64,000 nucleotides of DNA. Origin: Rhododendron vialii (lineage: Eukaryota > Streptophyta > Magnoliopsida > Ericales > Ericaceae). Position 1 is the first letter of the stretch, and the number at the start of each line of letters is the position of its first letter. The notes beneath the pieces are model-generated. The model was not told the DNA's origin, ran no database searches, and was given only the letters and a program-made list of their open reading frames with translations. Both the position numbers and the translations under genes were made by a program. Where the stretch lies: NCBI RefSeq assembly GCF_030253575.1, contig NC_080560.1:14947001-15011000 (forward strand), in the 5' to 3' direction. Shown in pieces: positions 24,630-35,675 of this stretch.

Positions 24630-24843
24630 GTAGTTTCTTCTAGGGTAGGAGGGGGAATAAATTAGCATTCTATTTGTGTCACCAATGTCAAAGGGGGGCA
24701 TTTTCAATCCTGTATTTGTGTATTTGGGTATTTTCAAGCATGTATTAGTTTTGTTAGGGTGATGGGTGATTCTGGTTTGTCGGTAGGCGCATTTTGTGTT
24801 GTAGGGAGGGGGTGAGGGGGATTTCTCGTTGTTGCGTCTCTGT

Positions 24844-24849
24844 AATAAA
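24844..24849 (+). terminator. SIP2 poly(A) signal AATAAA
   Basis: An AATAAA lies 215 bases after the stop codon, within a T/G-rich 3' UTR and before a T-rich stretch. This is the most plausible polyadenylation signal of the gene. Plants tolerate variants, so the exact cleavage site is open. Confidence 0.55.
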
Positions 24850-25382
24850 GCTACATGCTGGTTTCTTAATTAATGTTAACTTGATGTTTTTTTGTCAATC
24901 TATGATTTTTCTTTTTTAAGTGGATGGAGATTTTTCCTCTAACTTTTTAACACTGACAAGGGAGAAATATTTTTTTCACGTCTATGATTTGTTTTGAAAT
25001 ATTTTGAGGGAGAAAACATTAGAAACTAAGAAATAAAATATGGAAGAGAGAGAACAGATAACAGAGAGGAAATTATACGAAGAGCCCTTTTCCTCTCACC
25101 TTCCCCCGGTTCTGATTCACGGAAGGGTCAACGCGAGAATCTGACTTTAAAGCAATCTTTGGAGTTTTCCCTTTTCGAACTGTTCTTACAAGAAAATAGG
25201 ATTTCATATTGAGATCCAAATAAACGCTATTAGGATGGGAAAATAGGATTTCCCTTTTATCCAAACGGTTCTTGTTCCACAACACGCATCCACCTTAATT
25301 TCTTATTGTTGTAAGATACCATGAAGTCTAATGAAGAACATGAAACTGTTCCTCTCTCTATTGCCTGCCTGTGAAATTGTTA
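24850..25382. other. Intergenic; nothing recognised
   Basis: No gene or clear repeat was seen downstream of SIP2 in this stretch. Confidence 0.4.
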
Positions 25383-25500
25383 CGATCCCAATGTCCCATA
25401 TCGGCTAAGTATGAGCTTGACCATGTGCATATAAGCTCAACTCTTGGGCACCCTTCTCTTGTAAGCCGGTTTTCAATGGTGAGTTCTATCCAATAATTTG
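25383..25500 (+). mobile_element. TRIM LTR fragment
   Basis: ATGTCCCATATCGGCTAAGT, then GAGCTTGACCATGTGCATATAAGC and a segment ending near TGGTGAGTTCTATCC, is a layout I associate with small TRIM retrotransposon LTRs in dicots (GTCCCACATCGG start). Only one LTR-like piece is present, without a primer-binding site, so it is a solo or truncated LTR. Confidence 0.45.
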
Positions 25501-25824
25501 TATCATCTGTGAAATCGATAAATTTGAAATGAATATTGCATGATCATAAATTGAATAGACAAAAGCTAAATCCTCGTTTGTTTTGGCGGAAGTAATAGGG
25601 AAGATATATGTTCACAGGATATAACCCACCAGATTAATTATGGTCGGAGTTATATTGGTATTGTATATTTCATACTTGTGGTATTTTATATCCTAATGCA
25701 TATTTAATCTGAATCGTAAACTTAATTTTATTTGGGTTTAAGAAGAGGGATCCAAATCCTCTGTGAGGATTTTCCTACGAGGGTGGGCTTTGACAATATT
25801 CAGTACGTGTCGTGATTGGTAGGG

Positions 25825-26164
25825 GTCCACAATGATATGGTCAAAAATAGATAACCAAAAGTTGCCACATCATTTTTTTGATTATTCATTTAAGAGATTG
25901 CTAAGCTTACCAATGTTGAGGTTCACAGTGGTCGCTTCTAGTCCATAACCAAAATAAGGGGTCCACTGCCTAAAATTGGTTATCCAAAGCTTAAAAATGT
26001 TTTTGATTATTGAAAAATGTTGCTAGTTTTGGTTATCCAAAGCCAAAAATTTGATTATTTCTAAGGATGTTGTAAAGTTTGATTATACCATTGTAAGCCA
26101 TCTTTTGCACAAACATTGTTAACTTTAAAAATAATTGACTTTTGATTGTACCACTATGGATGGC
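25825..26164. repeat. MITE of the CCACAATG family
   Basis: The left end GTCCACAATGATATGGTCAAAA faces the right end TTTGATTGTACCACTATGGATGGC. Internal phrases on gattgctaa and tttgattat match 7853-8309 and 26169-26880. It directly abuts the next family member. Confidence 0.5.
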
Positions 26165-26168
26165 TTTA

Positions 26169-26880
26169 GAGCATCCACAATGTAATAATCAAAACAAAAG
26201 AGTTGCTAAAATTAGCAATGTGTGCTAAAAAAAGTGCTCACAATGCAATAATCAAACTTAGCAACCTCTTAGCAACTCATTAAATTTTGGCCTTTGGATA
26301 ATAAAAACTAGCAACATTTTGCCAATAACCAAATTTAATGGTCCCCACATTTTCTCAATCAAGTACAACTATTATGGGAAAGTGAAACTCACTCTCCACT
26401 TTGGCAAGTGGTTGTGCATTTAACAATACTAGTGCTAACCCGTGCCTACGGCACTACGCATCCTGGTTTGGAAGGGGATATCAGTTGTGTGATTTAAGTG
26501 AAAACCATGGGCACTTAACCAGGAAGTGGAATAATGTGCTACAGCCTTTGGATCAAATGAATCTAAATCGTTCCAATAACTTGCCCCCACACCCTTTTGT
26601 TTTATAATATTAATAGAGATTGATCACTCTATGAATTTTAATAAATGCTCTCCACTTTCACTTATTTTACTAGAATGTCATTTAATGTAAACCATTAGAT
26701 TCAGAAAGAAAAAATTGACCGTTAGATTTGAATTTTTGCCAGCTCATTTTAATCACGAGCTAAAAATAAAAAATATGGGACTTGACATTGCTAATTTTAA
26801 CAATCTCTAAATAAATAATCAAAATCTGATGTGACAAATTTTAATTATTCACTTTTGATTATTATATTGTGGATGCCCTA
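26169..26880. repeat. MITE of the GAGCATCCACAATG family, with nested repeat
   Basis: The left terminus GAGCATCCACAATGTAATAA and the right terminus TTATATTGTGGATGCCC are inverted, flanked by TTTA and TAAG. A piece resembling the repeat at 6000-6312 (actagtgctaacccgtgcc to about 26610) is nested inside, which explains the larger size. Confidence 0.55.
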
Positions 26881-27399
26881 AGAGTATAATTTTTTTGGGA
26901 TAAAAGTTTGATTTGGTATGGAGCCGTCCGTCCAGTCATAAGCCCGTCTTTTACTTAAATCCAATCCATTTACCACCATCATTGCCAACGTCCGCCACCA
27001 AAATCCCAGTTGCCTCCATCACCAGGTCGCTGTCGTCGTTGTCGTCGACATTGACCCACCTTCGCCGCTTGATATAGCCATACACACTCACTCTCTCTCT
27101 CTGTAAACTCTAGATTTGGCAACCACCGCCGCCTACCACAAAAAATATAGCTACTTAAAATTTGGTGAAGGATTTGGTTGTCATCTAATTTTTGTGAAAA
27201 AGTCGAGTAAAAAACTCATTTTGGTATGACATTTGGTGAAAGAGTGGAGTTGTGTTTTGGGTATTTTTACTCAAATTTAGATTTCGGTATGGACCGGTGA
27301 TGGTCCAATAAACCAAACTCAAAATAACATTTATCTAAAAAAAAATCCTCCAACAATGGGACCCCCAATTATGAAACCCTTCCATTGCAATTTTAGGAA
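26881..27399. other. Intergenic; nothing recognised
   Basis: A CCACC/GTCGTC-rich patch and a short CTCTCT tract (near 27090-27105) look like an old gene leader, but no reading frame supports a protein. Confidence 0.35.
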
Positions 27400-27504
27400 G
27401 GTGAAGTGACCAAAAGAAAGTTAGGACCGCCACTGACCACCACTATAAAATCACCCAAGAGGATGGCAATTACGATGCGATTCATCCATTTCCTCAGCTG
27501 CGGC

Positions 27505-27820
27505 GGGATGTCCGAGTTATCGATTGATATTGTTTTTCACATCCGATCGAAGGAGAATTACAATCCTGACAAATACGTCTGCCACGGCGTCTCTGTAACA
27601 ACTCCCCCAGCAAACCTACCCTCCACAACCGTTTTATGTATGGCAACATAAAACCAAACCAAAAGATACCCTTATCCACCGAGTCCTACGTACATACACA
27701 CAAACATATATATGCATATCGTTAAACTTTTTTCATGGGGATTTCCATTTTCCTGCTTAGAGCGCGTCTCGTTTGTCAGGGTTGTGATTCTCCCTCGGTC
27801 GCGTGGAAATGATACCAGCT
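27505..27820. repeat. ~100-bp dispersed motif with inverted partner (copy A)
   Basis: The block 27505-27600 (ATGTCCGAGTTATCGATTGA, then AGGAGAATTACAATCCTGAC) recurs at 41470, 49478, 50747, 51675 and 61770 in the same orientation. Here and in copy D an inverted relative follows about 180 bp later (27764-27820: TTTGTCAGGGTTGTGATTCT), so the RNA could form a stem of about 45 bp with mismatches. Nature unknown. Confidence 0.6.
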
Positions 27821-28231
27821 GCTGATTCGATCTGAACGGAAACTGATCGGCGGTTAAAGCCGGCAACTTCCGGTTGAGTTGGCGAAATCGGTTAGGGTTT
27901 GTTTATGTCGTCTTCCTATCTGAAAATCCTGACCTAATTTTCTGGTACCTCAATTTTGAACCTGTGTAATGCTACTTTTTTTATGTCTGAGGTACCTCGT
28001 TTTTTATGTGTGATTCTTTCCTCATCTCTCCTATATATGAACTACTTCAATGTTCATAGTGAACAATACATGGTTCGATTCATGAACTTGCTTGTGGCAG
28101 GATTAAATTGTTGGCTTCTGTCGAGATCTAGATGCACATAATGTTAGCGACAGAGCTTTTTTCGGTTTCTTCATTGTCATCTATATGACTATATCTTTCG
28201 ATTTTCTTCATAATCTATGGGGGCCAATCCC

Positions 28232-28750
28232 TAGGGCTGCGAATGAATCGAGCCGTTCGTGAATTGTTCGAGCCTCGACTCGTTGAAGGCTCGTTCGAGT
28301 TCAATTCGTTTACTGAACGAACTATTCGGCTCAATTACGCTTGCGAACTTGGAGTATATAGATATCATGAGAATTTTATATATAAACTTGAATATGTATT
28401 AACTTATATAACTTGTGAATGTATAAACTGATATGGTTGTATTTATGTATATCTTCTTTTCATATGATCTATGTATGAACTTTTTTACATACGTAATAAA
28501 TTTTATTTGCAGCTCTAGACTTATATGTGAGCATAAGTACCTTATATTTTTGGCTCGTCAAAGCTTGTGACCAAGTTCAAATTGGACTCAAACTTAGGCA
28601 AGCTCGAGCTCGTTACATTTTCATCGAGGGCCTAAGTCAAGCTCGTTACATTTTTTTTGAGTTCAAGCTTGAGTTAGAGTTCGCTGAAAACTTAACGAAC
28701 AAATCTGGACATTCTTATATTCGTCTCCGTTCGGCTTGTTTACAGCCCTA
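28232..28750. repeat. hAT-like MITE (TAGGGCTG ends)
   Basis: The left end TAGGGCTGCGAATGAATCG and the right end CGGCTTGTTTACAGCCCTA are inverted. Many subterminal GCTCGAGC/TTCGAGTT phrases repeat inside. CAATCCC occurs on both flanks (with a 4-base offset on the right), which may be the remains of an 8-bp duplication. The same terminal octamer begins the element at 31669-32452. Confidence 0.6.
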
Positions 28751-30069
28751 TGGGCAATCCCCCATTCCACTAGCGGGGGCCTAATCACTAGCTGTATGTT
28801 TTATGAATGATTTTGTTTCAACTTTTCACTTTGCAGAAGGGTATATGATTAAATTTGGTAGTGTTATACTTCTATTAAAAAGGAAGGTGTACGTTAGGTT
28901 TCCCGGCCTTTTCTTTTTTCGATTTCAATGCGCCTTTGGTGCGTCCAGCTCTTCTGCCTAGTGTGGAAATTGTGAAGTTGATAATAGAGTTCTTCAAGCA
29001 TAATGGCTTTTAGGATTTTGATCCTAGAAAGCAGTAATCCCTTTTCAGTTATCCTAAATTCCTAACACCCAATTTCGGAAAATTTATCTTGACAGTCCTC
29101 TAGCACACACTATAAACATGCTAGCAGATTTATAGGAGAGCGGTTATATATTCTATGCTTTTTGAGACGCGGAAGTAGATGGATGTGGCATAAGAGTTGG
29201 AAGTTGAGGGATGCTTGGTCGAAAAGAGAGCATGTTGAGGTTTAATTAAGTTCCAAGTTCTAGACCTTATTGGTTGGCACTTGGCAGGAGGGAGGAAATT
29301 GACAAGTAATACAGATCCAGCATTGATATTCTGGAGGAGACATACTGAGCTAGTCCTAACTCCCATGTGAGGTTACGTTCTTGACTACATCTCTCAACTT
29401 AGGATTAGTATGGATTGCCCAGGAAGGTAGGATTCATGATGATGTAATGGGACTCTTCATCTGCATGCAGATAGAGATGCTTAGTCCAATTTCCTGCATC
29501 TCAATTTCTTCTTTGAATTGGTCGTCTAGTCCACTGGTAAGGCCTTACATAACAGTTCACCTGGTTGGGGAACTAAATGAAGTTGTCAAAGAAACGGCCA
29601 ATTTCTAACTTAAGGGGAACTGCTGGGATTAAAGTGGAAAACCACTTTCGTATTTTGGTAGGGGAGTTGGATGCTCAGTTTTGGTAAAAGAGGATAGAAG
29701 GGCCTCATTGGCTTATGTTCTGATTTTATTTGATGAACTGTAGCAGTAGAACCTTATGTGGTTTCTTTCTCTTGCTGATTTATTTTAGTATGTTTGAGAT
29801 TTCTTTAGGTCCAACTGGTTTGATGTAGTATTACACAAAGCAGCTGTATGCTGTTAAAATGCTATACTATCCACCTCTAGTCAAAGGTAGGGGATGCATA
29901 TACAAAACATTTTAATGTCTAATCGTATCCTGTGGCATTGGAAATAATATTCTATATTGGATTTTTTATTGCTTTTGCTGTCAAATTGCCGATTATACTC
30001 TTACACATTGTTACCAGATATTCCTTGCATTTTCCATCCTAAAACGAATGCAAGATCCATAATGAGGTG

Positions 30070-30290
30070 TTTGAACAGGGAGAAGCTGGCATGCCATCCT
30101 CAGTGATGGTTTGAGAGCCTTGCACGGTGAACTGATGCATTGTTGCGGCAAATGAACCCACGAATGAAGTATCCAATTTTGGTGGTCAGCACGTGAATCC
30201 TCGGCTCCCCTGCAAGTTGGAGTCCCTATCAATCAATCCATGAAGGGTCTGAAGAGGCCATTAAAGCAGCCGCTATGGTACGCTGGTGAG
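30070..30290 (+). other. Conserved block of unit A, exon-like, unidentified
   Basis: About 220 bp that stay alignable with 53540-53745, while the flanks drift. It starts after TTGAACAG (acceptor-like) with GGAGAAGCTGGCATGCC and ends at GTACGCTG|GTGAGT (donor-like) near 30285. Between the copies stop codons differ and reading frames are not kept, so a protein is unlikely. A non-coding exon is possible. Not assigned to any known RNA. Confidence 0.35.
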
Positions 30291-30740
30291 TGCTCCAGTT
30301 GACCCTTGGCATCTCTTATAAAACCTTTCTTGCCATCTCATCCATATTCCTTTGAATGCTTCGTTTAATTTGAAGCGAAGCAGTTGACAAGAAGAATTGG
30401 TGATATAGCATGAGGTTCTTCTGCCTGAGAGCTGCGAGGTACCTTAACATTGTAATACGATTAAAAACATGTAAAGAACTTTTTGGTAGTACTAGACAAG
30501 AACTTCACATGGTAATTCATGAGGGTTTTTTTTTTTCCTCCTGATAACTAGATGTCTGGAGCAGCTTGTGTGCACATTGACTAATCCTCGACTATTTAAT
30601 GGTATACATAAATAGTTTTTTACAAGAGAATTTCACATTCGCTTCTTTGCTTTTAATTTTCTCTCTAAAATTGATCCACGCCTATTTCTCCCAACCGCTA
30701 ATAAGCAGAAGAGATCAGACGTTGTCATTGAGATCATAGG

Positions 30741-30975
30741 GCACCTTTTAACCTCAACTGGTTGGTATGGTGGTCTAGGCTTGGAACTTAGGAGTTTGTT
30801 TCATCCTAAGGTTTCATATTCAAAATCTCCCAGGTGTTATTAACTTTTTTGGAGCCGGTCTATACAGAGTTTTGTTTTGTCTTTAAATGGGCCTGCGCGA
30901 GTGGATGGTGAGATTGATTTTTCATGATTAGTCGAGTTATGGGCAAGCTAACTAGGACACATGATTATCAAAAAG
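30741..30975 (+). mobile_element. SINE with 11-bp target-site duplication
   Basis: The body aligns with the SINE at 10911-11136 and ends with attagtcgagttatgggcaa, then gattatcaaaaag. It is flanked by GAGATCATAGG (30730-30740) and GAGATCAAAGG (30976-30986), a duplication matching at 10 of 11 bases, as expected for L1-type integration at an A-tail. The box B region is weak. Confidence 0.75.
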
Positions 30976-30987
30976 GAGATCAAAGGT

Positions 30988-31388
30988 TGTCTGTCCCACA
31001 TCGGGGAAAAAAGTAAAGTAAAGATATTATATACGAAAACGCGACCAGCTACTGTATAACTTGAGATTAACCTTTTGAACCACGTGGTCAGGCTAAAGGT
31101 TAGCAGGTCAGCTGGCGCAGGTCGTTACAGTTGGTATCAGAGCACAACCTCGGTCTACATGATGGGGGCCACCTCTAAAATCTAGTATGAGTACACAAAT
31201 GTGTTGTACAGAGATAAGTGCCACACCATGGACTAGGGAAGGTTGCTGGGAGATTGTGAGACCTCATGTCCCACATCGGTGGGCAACGTTGAAAAAGCAA
31301 TGATATATAACAAATTTTGGCTAGTTACTGTATAATTTGATGTTAACTTTTTGAGTCAGGTGGTTAGGGTAAGGTTTAGCATGACACC
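30988..31388 (+). mobile_element. TRIM retrotransposon (two ~140-bp LTRs, Met-tRNA PBS)
   Basis: LTR1 (30988-31129) begins TGTCTGTCCCACATCGG. It is followed within two bases by TGGTATCAGAGCA (31132-31144), the usual primer-binding site complementary to initiator methionine tRNA. LTR2 begins TGTGAGACCTCATGTCCCAC at 31255 after a purine-rich tract and aligns with LTR1 (CATCGG, GCTA(C/G)TTACTGTATAA, GTTAACTTTTTGA). No coding capacity, about 400 bp in all. LTR divergence shows it is not recent. Confidence 0.75.
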
Positions 31389-31668
31389 TTATTATCAGAA
31401 AAGGTCAAAGGTCATCCTTGATATCTCATTCTTCTCCTCAATGTCTGCTTAAGATAAATACAAACACCGAAATATAGGTAACAGTTCAACTTTTCTCTAA
31501 TCCGTTTGATAACGGTAATAGATAGTTGGGATTCGTAAGAAGATGAGATTAGGATTGGGATTGGTAATGAGAAGGGATTGGTGATGAGTATGTTTGTTTG
31601 AGATGAGATTAGATGATGAGATTATTAATATCATATTTGTTTCACATGAGATAGGATTGGATTGATAG

Positions 31669-31872
31669 TAGGGCTGCTCAAAAAATCTAGTGAACCATGA
31701 AACCGGTCTGAACCGAACCGATCCGTACATTTTGGATTTTGTCCGTGGATTACTGGTCCGGACATGGATTAAAAAATTAGAAAACCGTGACTCGCGGTTC
31801 GGCCCACGGATTTTCATTATGAAACCATGGATTAACCGAACCGGACTGTGAGATATTTATTTTATATAAATA

Positions 31873-31924
<52 letters not shown>

Positions 31925-32452
31925 TTATATAATAAATTGTTAGTAATGTTAACACTTTTTTCCACCAATTTTAGTATTTTATCTTAATAATGAGATAGAA
32001 TGTATGTACATAAAATATAAGGAGTAAATTGTAGTTTTTTCGTATAAATTACGGGTAACCCTAGTTGAGTTTTAATAGTTTGTTTCTTTTCCGATTATTT
32101 TATGTTATGTAATGTACTATAATGATACAATTCTACTAGTGTTTTAGATTCTTTTGAATTTGATTTCTAAAGTAAGCTTTTGGTAGTTTATGTAACAAGT
32201 ATTTTCTGGTGGTGTTAAACTTAATTCTGAATGTAACCTTCTTCCCTTTTATTGTGGGATATATGTTTGAGCTTTATTTTTGCTAAAATCCGTGGACAAA
32301 ACCGTAACCGATCTGCGAGTCACGGATTGGATTGGAACCGGACCGTAGGACTTTTGATCCGGACACGGATTTCATTTTGTAAAAACCGTGACTAGCGGTT
32401 CGGTCCTCGGATTCCTAGAAATCCGAACCGAACCGGACCGCGAGCAGCCCTA
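31669..32452. mobile_element. hAT non-autonomous element, perfect 8-bp duplication
   Basis: Ends TAGGGCTGCTC and GAGCAGCCCTA are an 11-bp perfect inverted repeat, flanked on both sides by ATTGATAG (31661-31668 and 32453-32460). Subterminal CCGAACCG and CGGTTCGG phrases recur in both arms, a typical hAT arrangement. The 784-bp body has no transposase and contains a (TA)n(GT)n microsatellite at about 31870-31922. Confidence 0.88.
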
Positions 32453-32460
32453 ATTGATAG

Positions 32461-32999
32461 TATACATTTCCGTTTTTGCCCTTATGCAAAACTGATTTAA
32501 TTTTTGGATGGATATTTTTTGGATCAAACCAATTTTTCAGAAAATAATCAAAAAATGAAAAAAAAAATACTTTTGAAAAAAGAGATAAAACAAGGCTATA
32601 AGCTGCAGGTATTTTGGTCATTAGATGATTTAAGCAAGGCTATCTTTGTCTTTTCACATTGGAGGAGTATGGACTGGACTACCAATCCCATGTCCAAGAG
32701 AGGATTCCCAATACCCCCAATGACAGGATTGCTAGTCCCTTGGGCTCCCCAATCCCGACCTCAAATGTGCAAACAAACAAGGTACTGTGAGACCCATGGG
32801 ATTCATACTCCCAACCCAACCCCCAATCAGGTTATCAAACGGGCCCTAAAGCCGCCAGGAGTACTAGAAACTCGGGTCCAGTGACTCCTGTCCTAACTCT
32901 TTGTTTGAATTCAATAATCTGAGTAAAATAATCTTTAATCCAATCCCACTCCATAACTCAAATTCATGCCAAATTCAGTTGGACTCAAACGTTTCCTTG
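32461..32999. other. Intergenic; nothing recognised
   Basis: The open frame at 32504-32884 begins in an A-rich run and shows no protein features. No repeat was recognised. Confidence 0.35.
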
Positions 33000-34127
33000 A
33001 GTAATTATTCAATGATCTTGGAACACAACGTTGCCTACATTGTTTTCTAACCGTTTACATTGCGACAAATCATGCGGTAGAGATATTATTGTTTATTTTT
33101 GTTGGATGGTCAAGGTAAGGAGTAACCCAAATTGTGTGGTGATATTCTTTTATTTGTGGGGAGTAGCATACAGCAATGTCACATGATACTCCTAGAGTAT
33201 CTAACAATTGATCTATTTGAGGCCCGGCCCTGAGATTTTCGAAGCCCTAGGTGATGTTAGAAAATGGGGTCTCCCATCTTTTCTATATAAATTAACTAGC
33301 ACATGCCCGCGGCTTGAGCAATCAGCAAATGCAAATCATTACGTGCTTGCATATGCAATATCTCAACCTCAATCCAACAATTTCAACTCTGCGAAAAACA
33401 ATAACTCTAGCATATTCTTCAGCATTTACGCTCAATAATAAGATAGGAAGTAATAATCAGCAACTCTCAATTGTTAATTGATGAAAACTAACTTAACAGA
33501 TTAGGAAACCTTTGCTTTGGAGATGAAACACCAACAAAATCGATAACTCCAAATTAAAGTTTCAAAAAAAAGAAAGTAGAAATCATCATTCATGGAATAA
33601 GAAACCCTTGGTTCACATATGAAATACAAATCAAACCCGACAACTCCCAATTAAAGTTTCAGAAAATCTAGAGACCAATGTCCAATTAACAAAGTATACC
33701 CAAAAAGTAAGAAGAAAGTTAATGATCAAAATCAAAATATGTTATTTTTGGACTAATAGGTTGAATGGTGCAATATTGTTTCCGCTCCTAAATACAATTT
33801 CAACCATCAAAACATTTCGGTGGCAGTCGCAGCCATTGTTAATTCGTTAATTCGTTTCCTCATCCATATCTGTGCATGTAACAATGAAAGTCGAACTACT
33901 TTCAGAACCAAGTAATCTTAGTCCTGAAAATTAAATGAAGTTTAGGAATGGATAATAGAAATAGTGCGTAAAAATGAATAAAACCATCCACTTTCTATTT
34001 TTCTTCCCTTTTTTGTGGTGAAATAGAGCTTGTTCATGATAAAATCAAATGAAGAGGAAAGCATAAAGAACTAAAGTAAGAAGTCTGAAAGTTAAGATAC
34101 AACACTTGGATTAAAAAAAGAGTACTG

Positions 34128-34517
34128 CTATTGGTACCGATGGTACCGTAGAGAAAATGCACCAACGGCCACCGGACGGCCGTCTCCGGCCATCAGACGG
34201 CCGATCCAAGCTGTCCAAAAATTTTAAAAAACAAAACCGAGTGGGGCTGTGGGAGAATCAATGGCATCTGAGGTGTGTAGGGTACTTGATCCGAGCACCC
34301 CTTTTTCGTCTATATATGTATATACGAGTATATACACGAAAAAGGGGTGCTCGGATCAAGTACCCTACACACCTCGGATGCCATTGATTCTCGCGAAAGC
34401 CCACTCGGTTTTATTTTTTAAAATTTTTGGACGGCTCGGATCGGCCGTCCGGTGGCCGGAGACGGCCGTTCGGTGGCCGTCGGTGCATTTTCCCTACGGT
34501 ACCATCGGTACCAATAG
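34128..34517. repeat. Palindromic foldback, second member of the 12981 family
   Basis: The left end CTATTGGTACCGATGGTACC and the right end GGTACCATCGGTACCAATAG are perfect inverses, and the arms continue through GGCCGTCTCCGGCC, an A-run and TTGATCCGAGCACCCC to a TATATGTATATACGAG centre near 34320-34328. It shares its whole plan with 12981-13368 but has more mismatches between arms, so it is older or less homogenised. Nested in the hAT element. Confidence 0.85.
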
Positions 34518-35327
34518 GATTTTCGTTAAAAAAAATGTTCAAAAGTATCAAAACTAATGGGCGAGTAAATAACAATCTAACTAGACCTCCTAGTTCAACT
34601 GACCAACAAAATTTTTCTCTTCAAATAAAGGGATATCTTCTTGCACCGTGGAGTGCAACCAACCAAAAAAGAACAAATATGAGAAGCTACAAACCACAAA
34701 ATAGGAGACTGAGCAGTTAGCCTCATAACAATGATTGTAGCATGATTAGACTTCCAAGGAAAGATTGAGAAAATGAGGAAAATGTGGCAAGATTAGAATT
34801 CCAAGAAAAGAACTTTATGATAGAGTATTCAATTTTAAATCCACAAAGCACAACATGAAAAAGTAATTTTTTTTCCCAGCTACACTATAGAAGGATTGAA
34901 AAGTATGTTGCTTTTGCAGTAGATTCTAGTTGGTTTCATGAACGATCTCATCTAGTCATAAGATCGTTTGGAAGTTCCTAACAAAAAGTGATATCCTTTT
35001 ATACCAAAGGCATAACAATTGGCAATAGAAACTATTCAACAAACACCACAAAAAACTATTGTCGAGATAGACAACAGTATCTAGAGTCATCGACCTCAAT
35101 AATCACTGTTGGATTAACCACTATCACTTGACATGAAGCTTTTGGTACATGTATCTACCTTCTCAAAGAAAAGAAAAAAAAGTCTTCAAGGAGGTAAAAA
35201 TTGCAGCAGCCCATTTGGTGTTGTTGACGGAAGTAACTGATGCGACCTTATCTTTTCTCCCATTTCACTTTTTTGCATCTCATTGCCTACAACAAAAGAG
35301 GTATATATATATATACACACACACCAC

Positions 35328-35675
35328 GGATCCAATGAGGGATCCTTTACCAGTCTACCGTGCGGACCTCCCCTTTTCCGATCGAATTGCGACGATCCGA
35401 GCAGCTCAATGTGTTCAAAACGTGATTTTAAGGGTACCCGCGAGAAATCAGCAAAAAAAATGATCTGGAAGGGCTTGATCCGAGCAGTTTTTACTGAACC
35501 GTTCAATAAAAAACTGCTCGGATCAAGCCCTTTCCGATCATTTTTTTTGCTGATTTCTAATGGGTACCCTTAAAATCACGTTCTGATCACTTTGAGCGGC
35601 TCGGATCGTCCCAATTCGATCGGGAAATGGGAGTCCCGCACGGTAAGCCCGTGCGGGATCCCTCAAGGGAACCGG
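35328..35675. repeat. Foldback element inside a TA/CA microsatellite
   Basis: Arms of about 165 bp face each other around ACTGAACCGTTCAATA near 35495. They hold GAGGGATCC, GATCCGAGCAG(C/T), a GTGATTTTAAGGGTACCC block and AAGGGCTTGATCCGAGCAG. It is flanked by (TA)n(CA)n on the left (35301-35324) and (TA)n on the right (35678-35700), so it probably inserted into a TA microsatellite. The TTGATCCGAGCA core is shared with the two other foldbacks although the outer arms differ. Confidence 0.8.

Larger units (their letters stand above)
27400..30440 (+). other. Repeated non-coding unit, copy A
   Basis: This stretch shares many blocks in the same order with 51260-54110 (copy D), and shorter parts with 41380-43200 (B) and 61670-63450 (E). 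Shared blocks include a GGGCCGCCACT-like start, the ~100-bp motif at 27505-27600, CTTGTGGCAGGA (28095), CTAGTGTGGAAATTGTGA (about 28960), GAGCTAGTCCTAACTCC (29346), and the block near 30070-30290. No protein-coding frame is conserved between copies. It may be the decayed or non-coding remains of a duplicated transcribed locus. Unidentified. Confidence 0.5.

Noticed and set aside
27505..27820. Known miRNA precursor
   Set aside because: The stem is real but the candidate 21-mers match no family I recognise and the spacer is long; kept only as an open finding.
30090..30160. C/D box snoRNA (GTGATGG and CTGATG phrases)
   Set aside because: The boxes are imperfect and only about 35 bases apart, and no terminal stem is seen.
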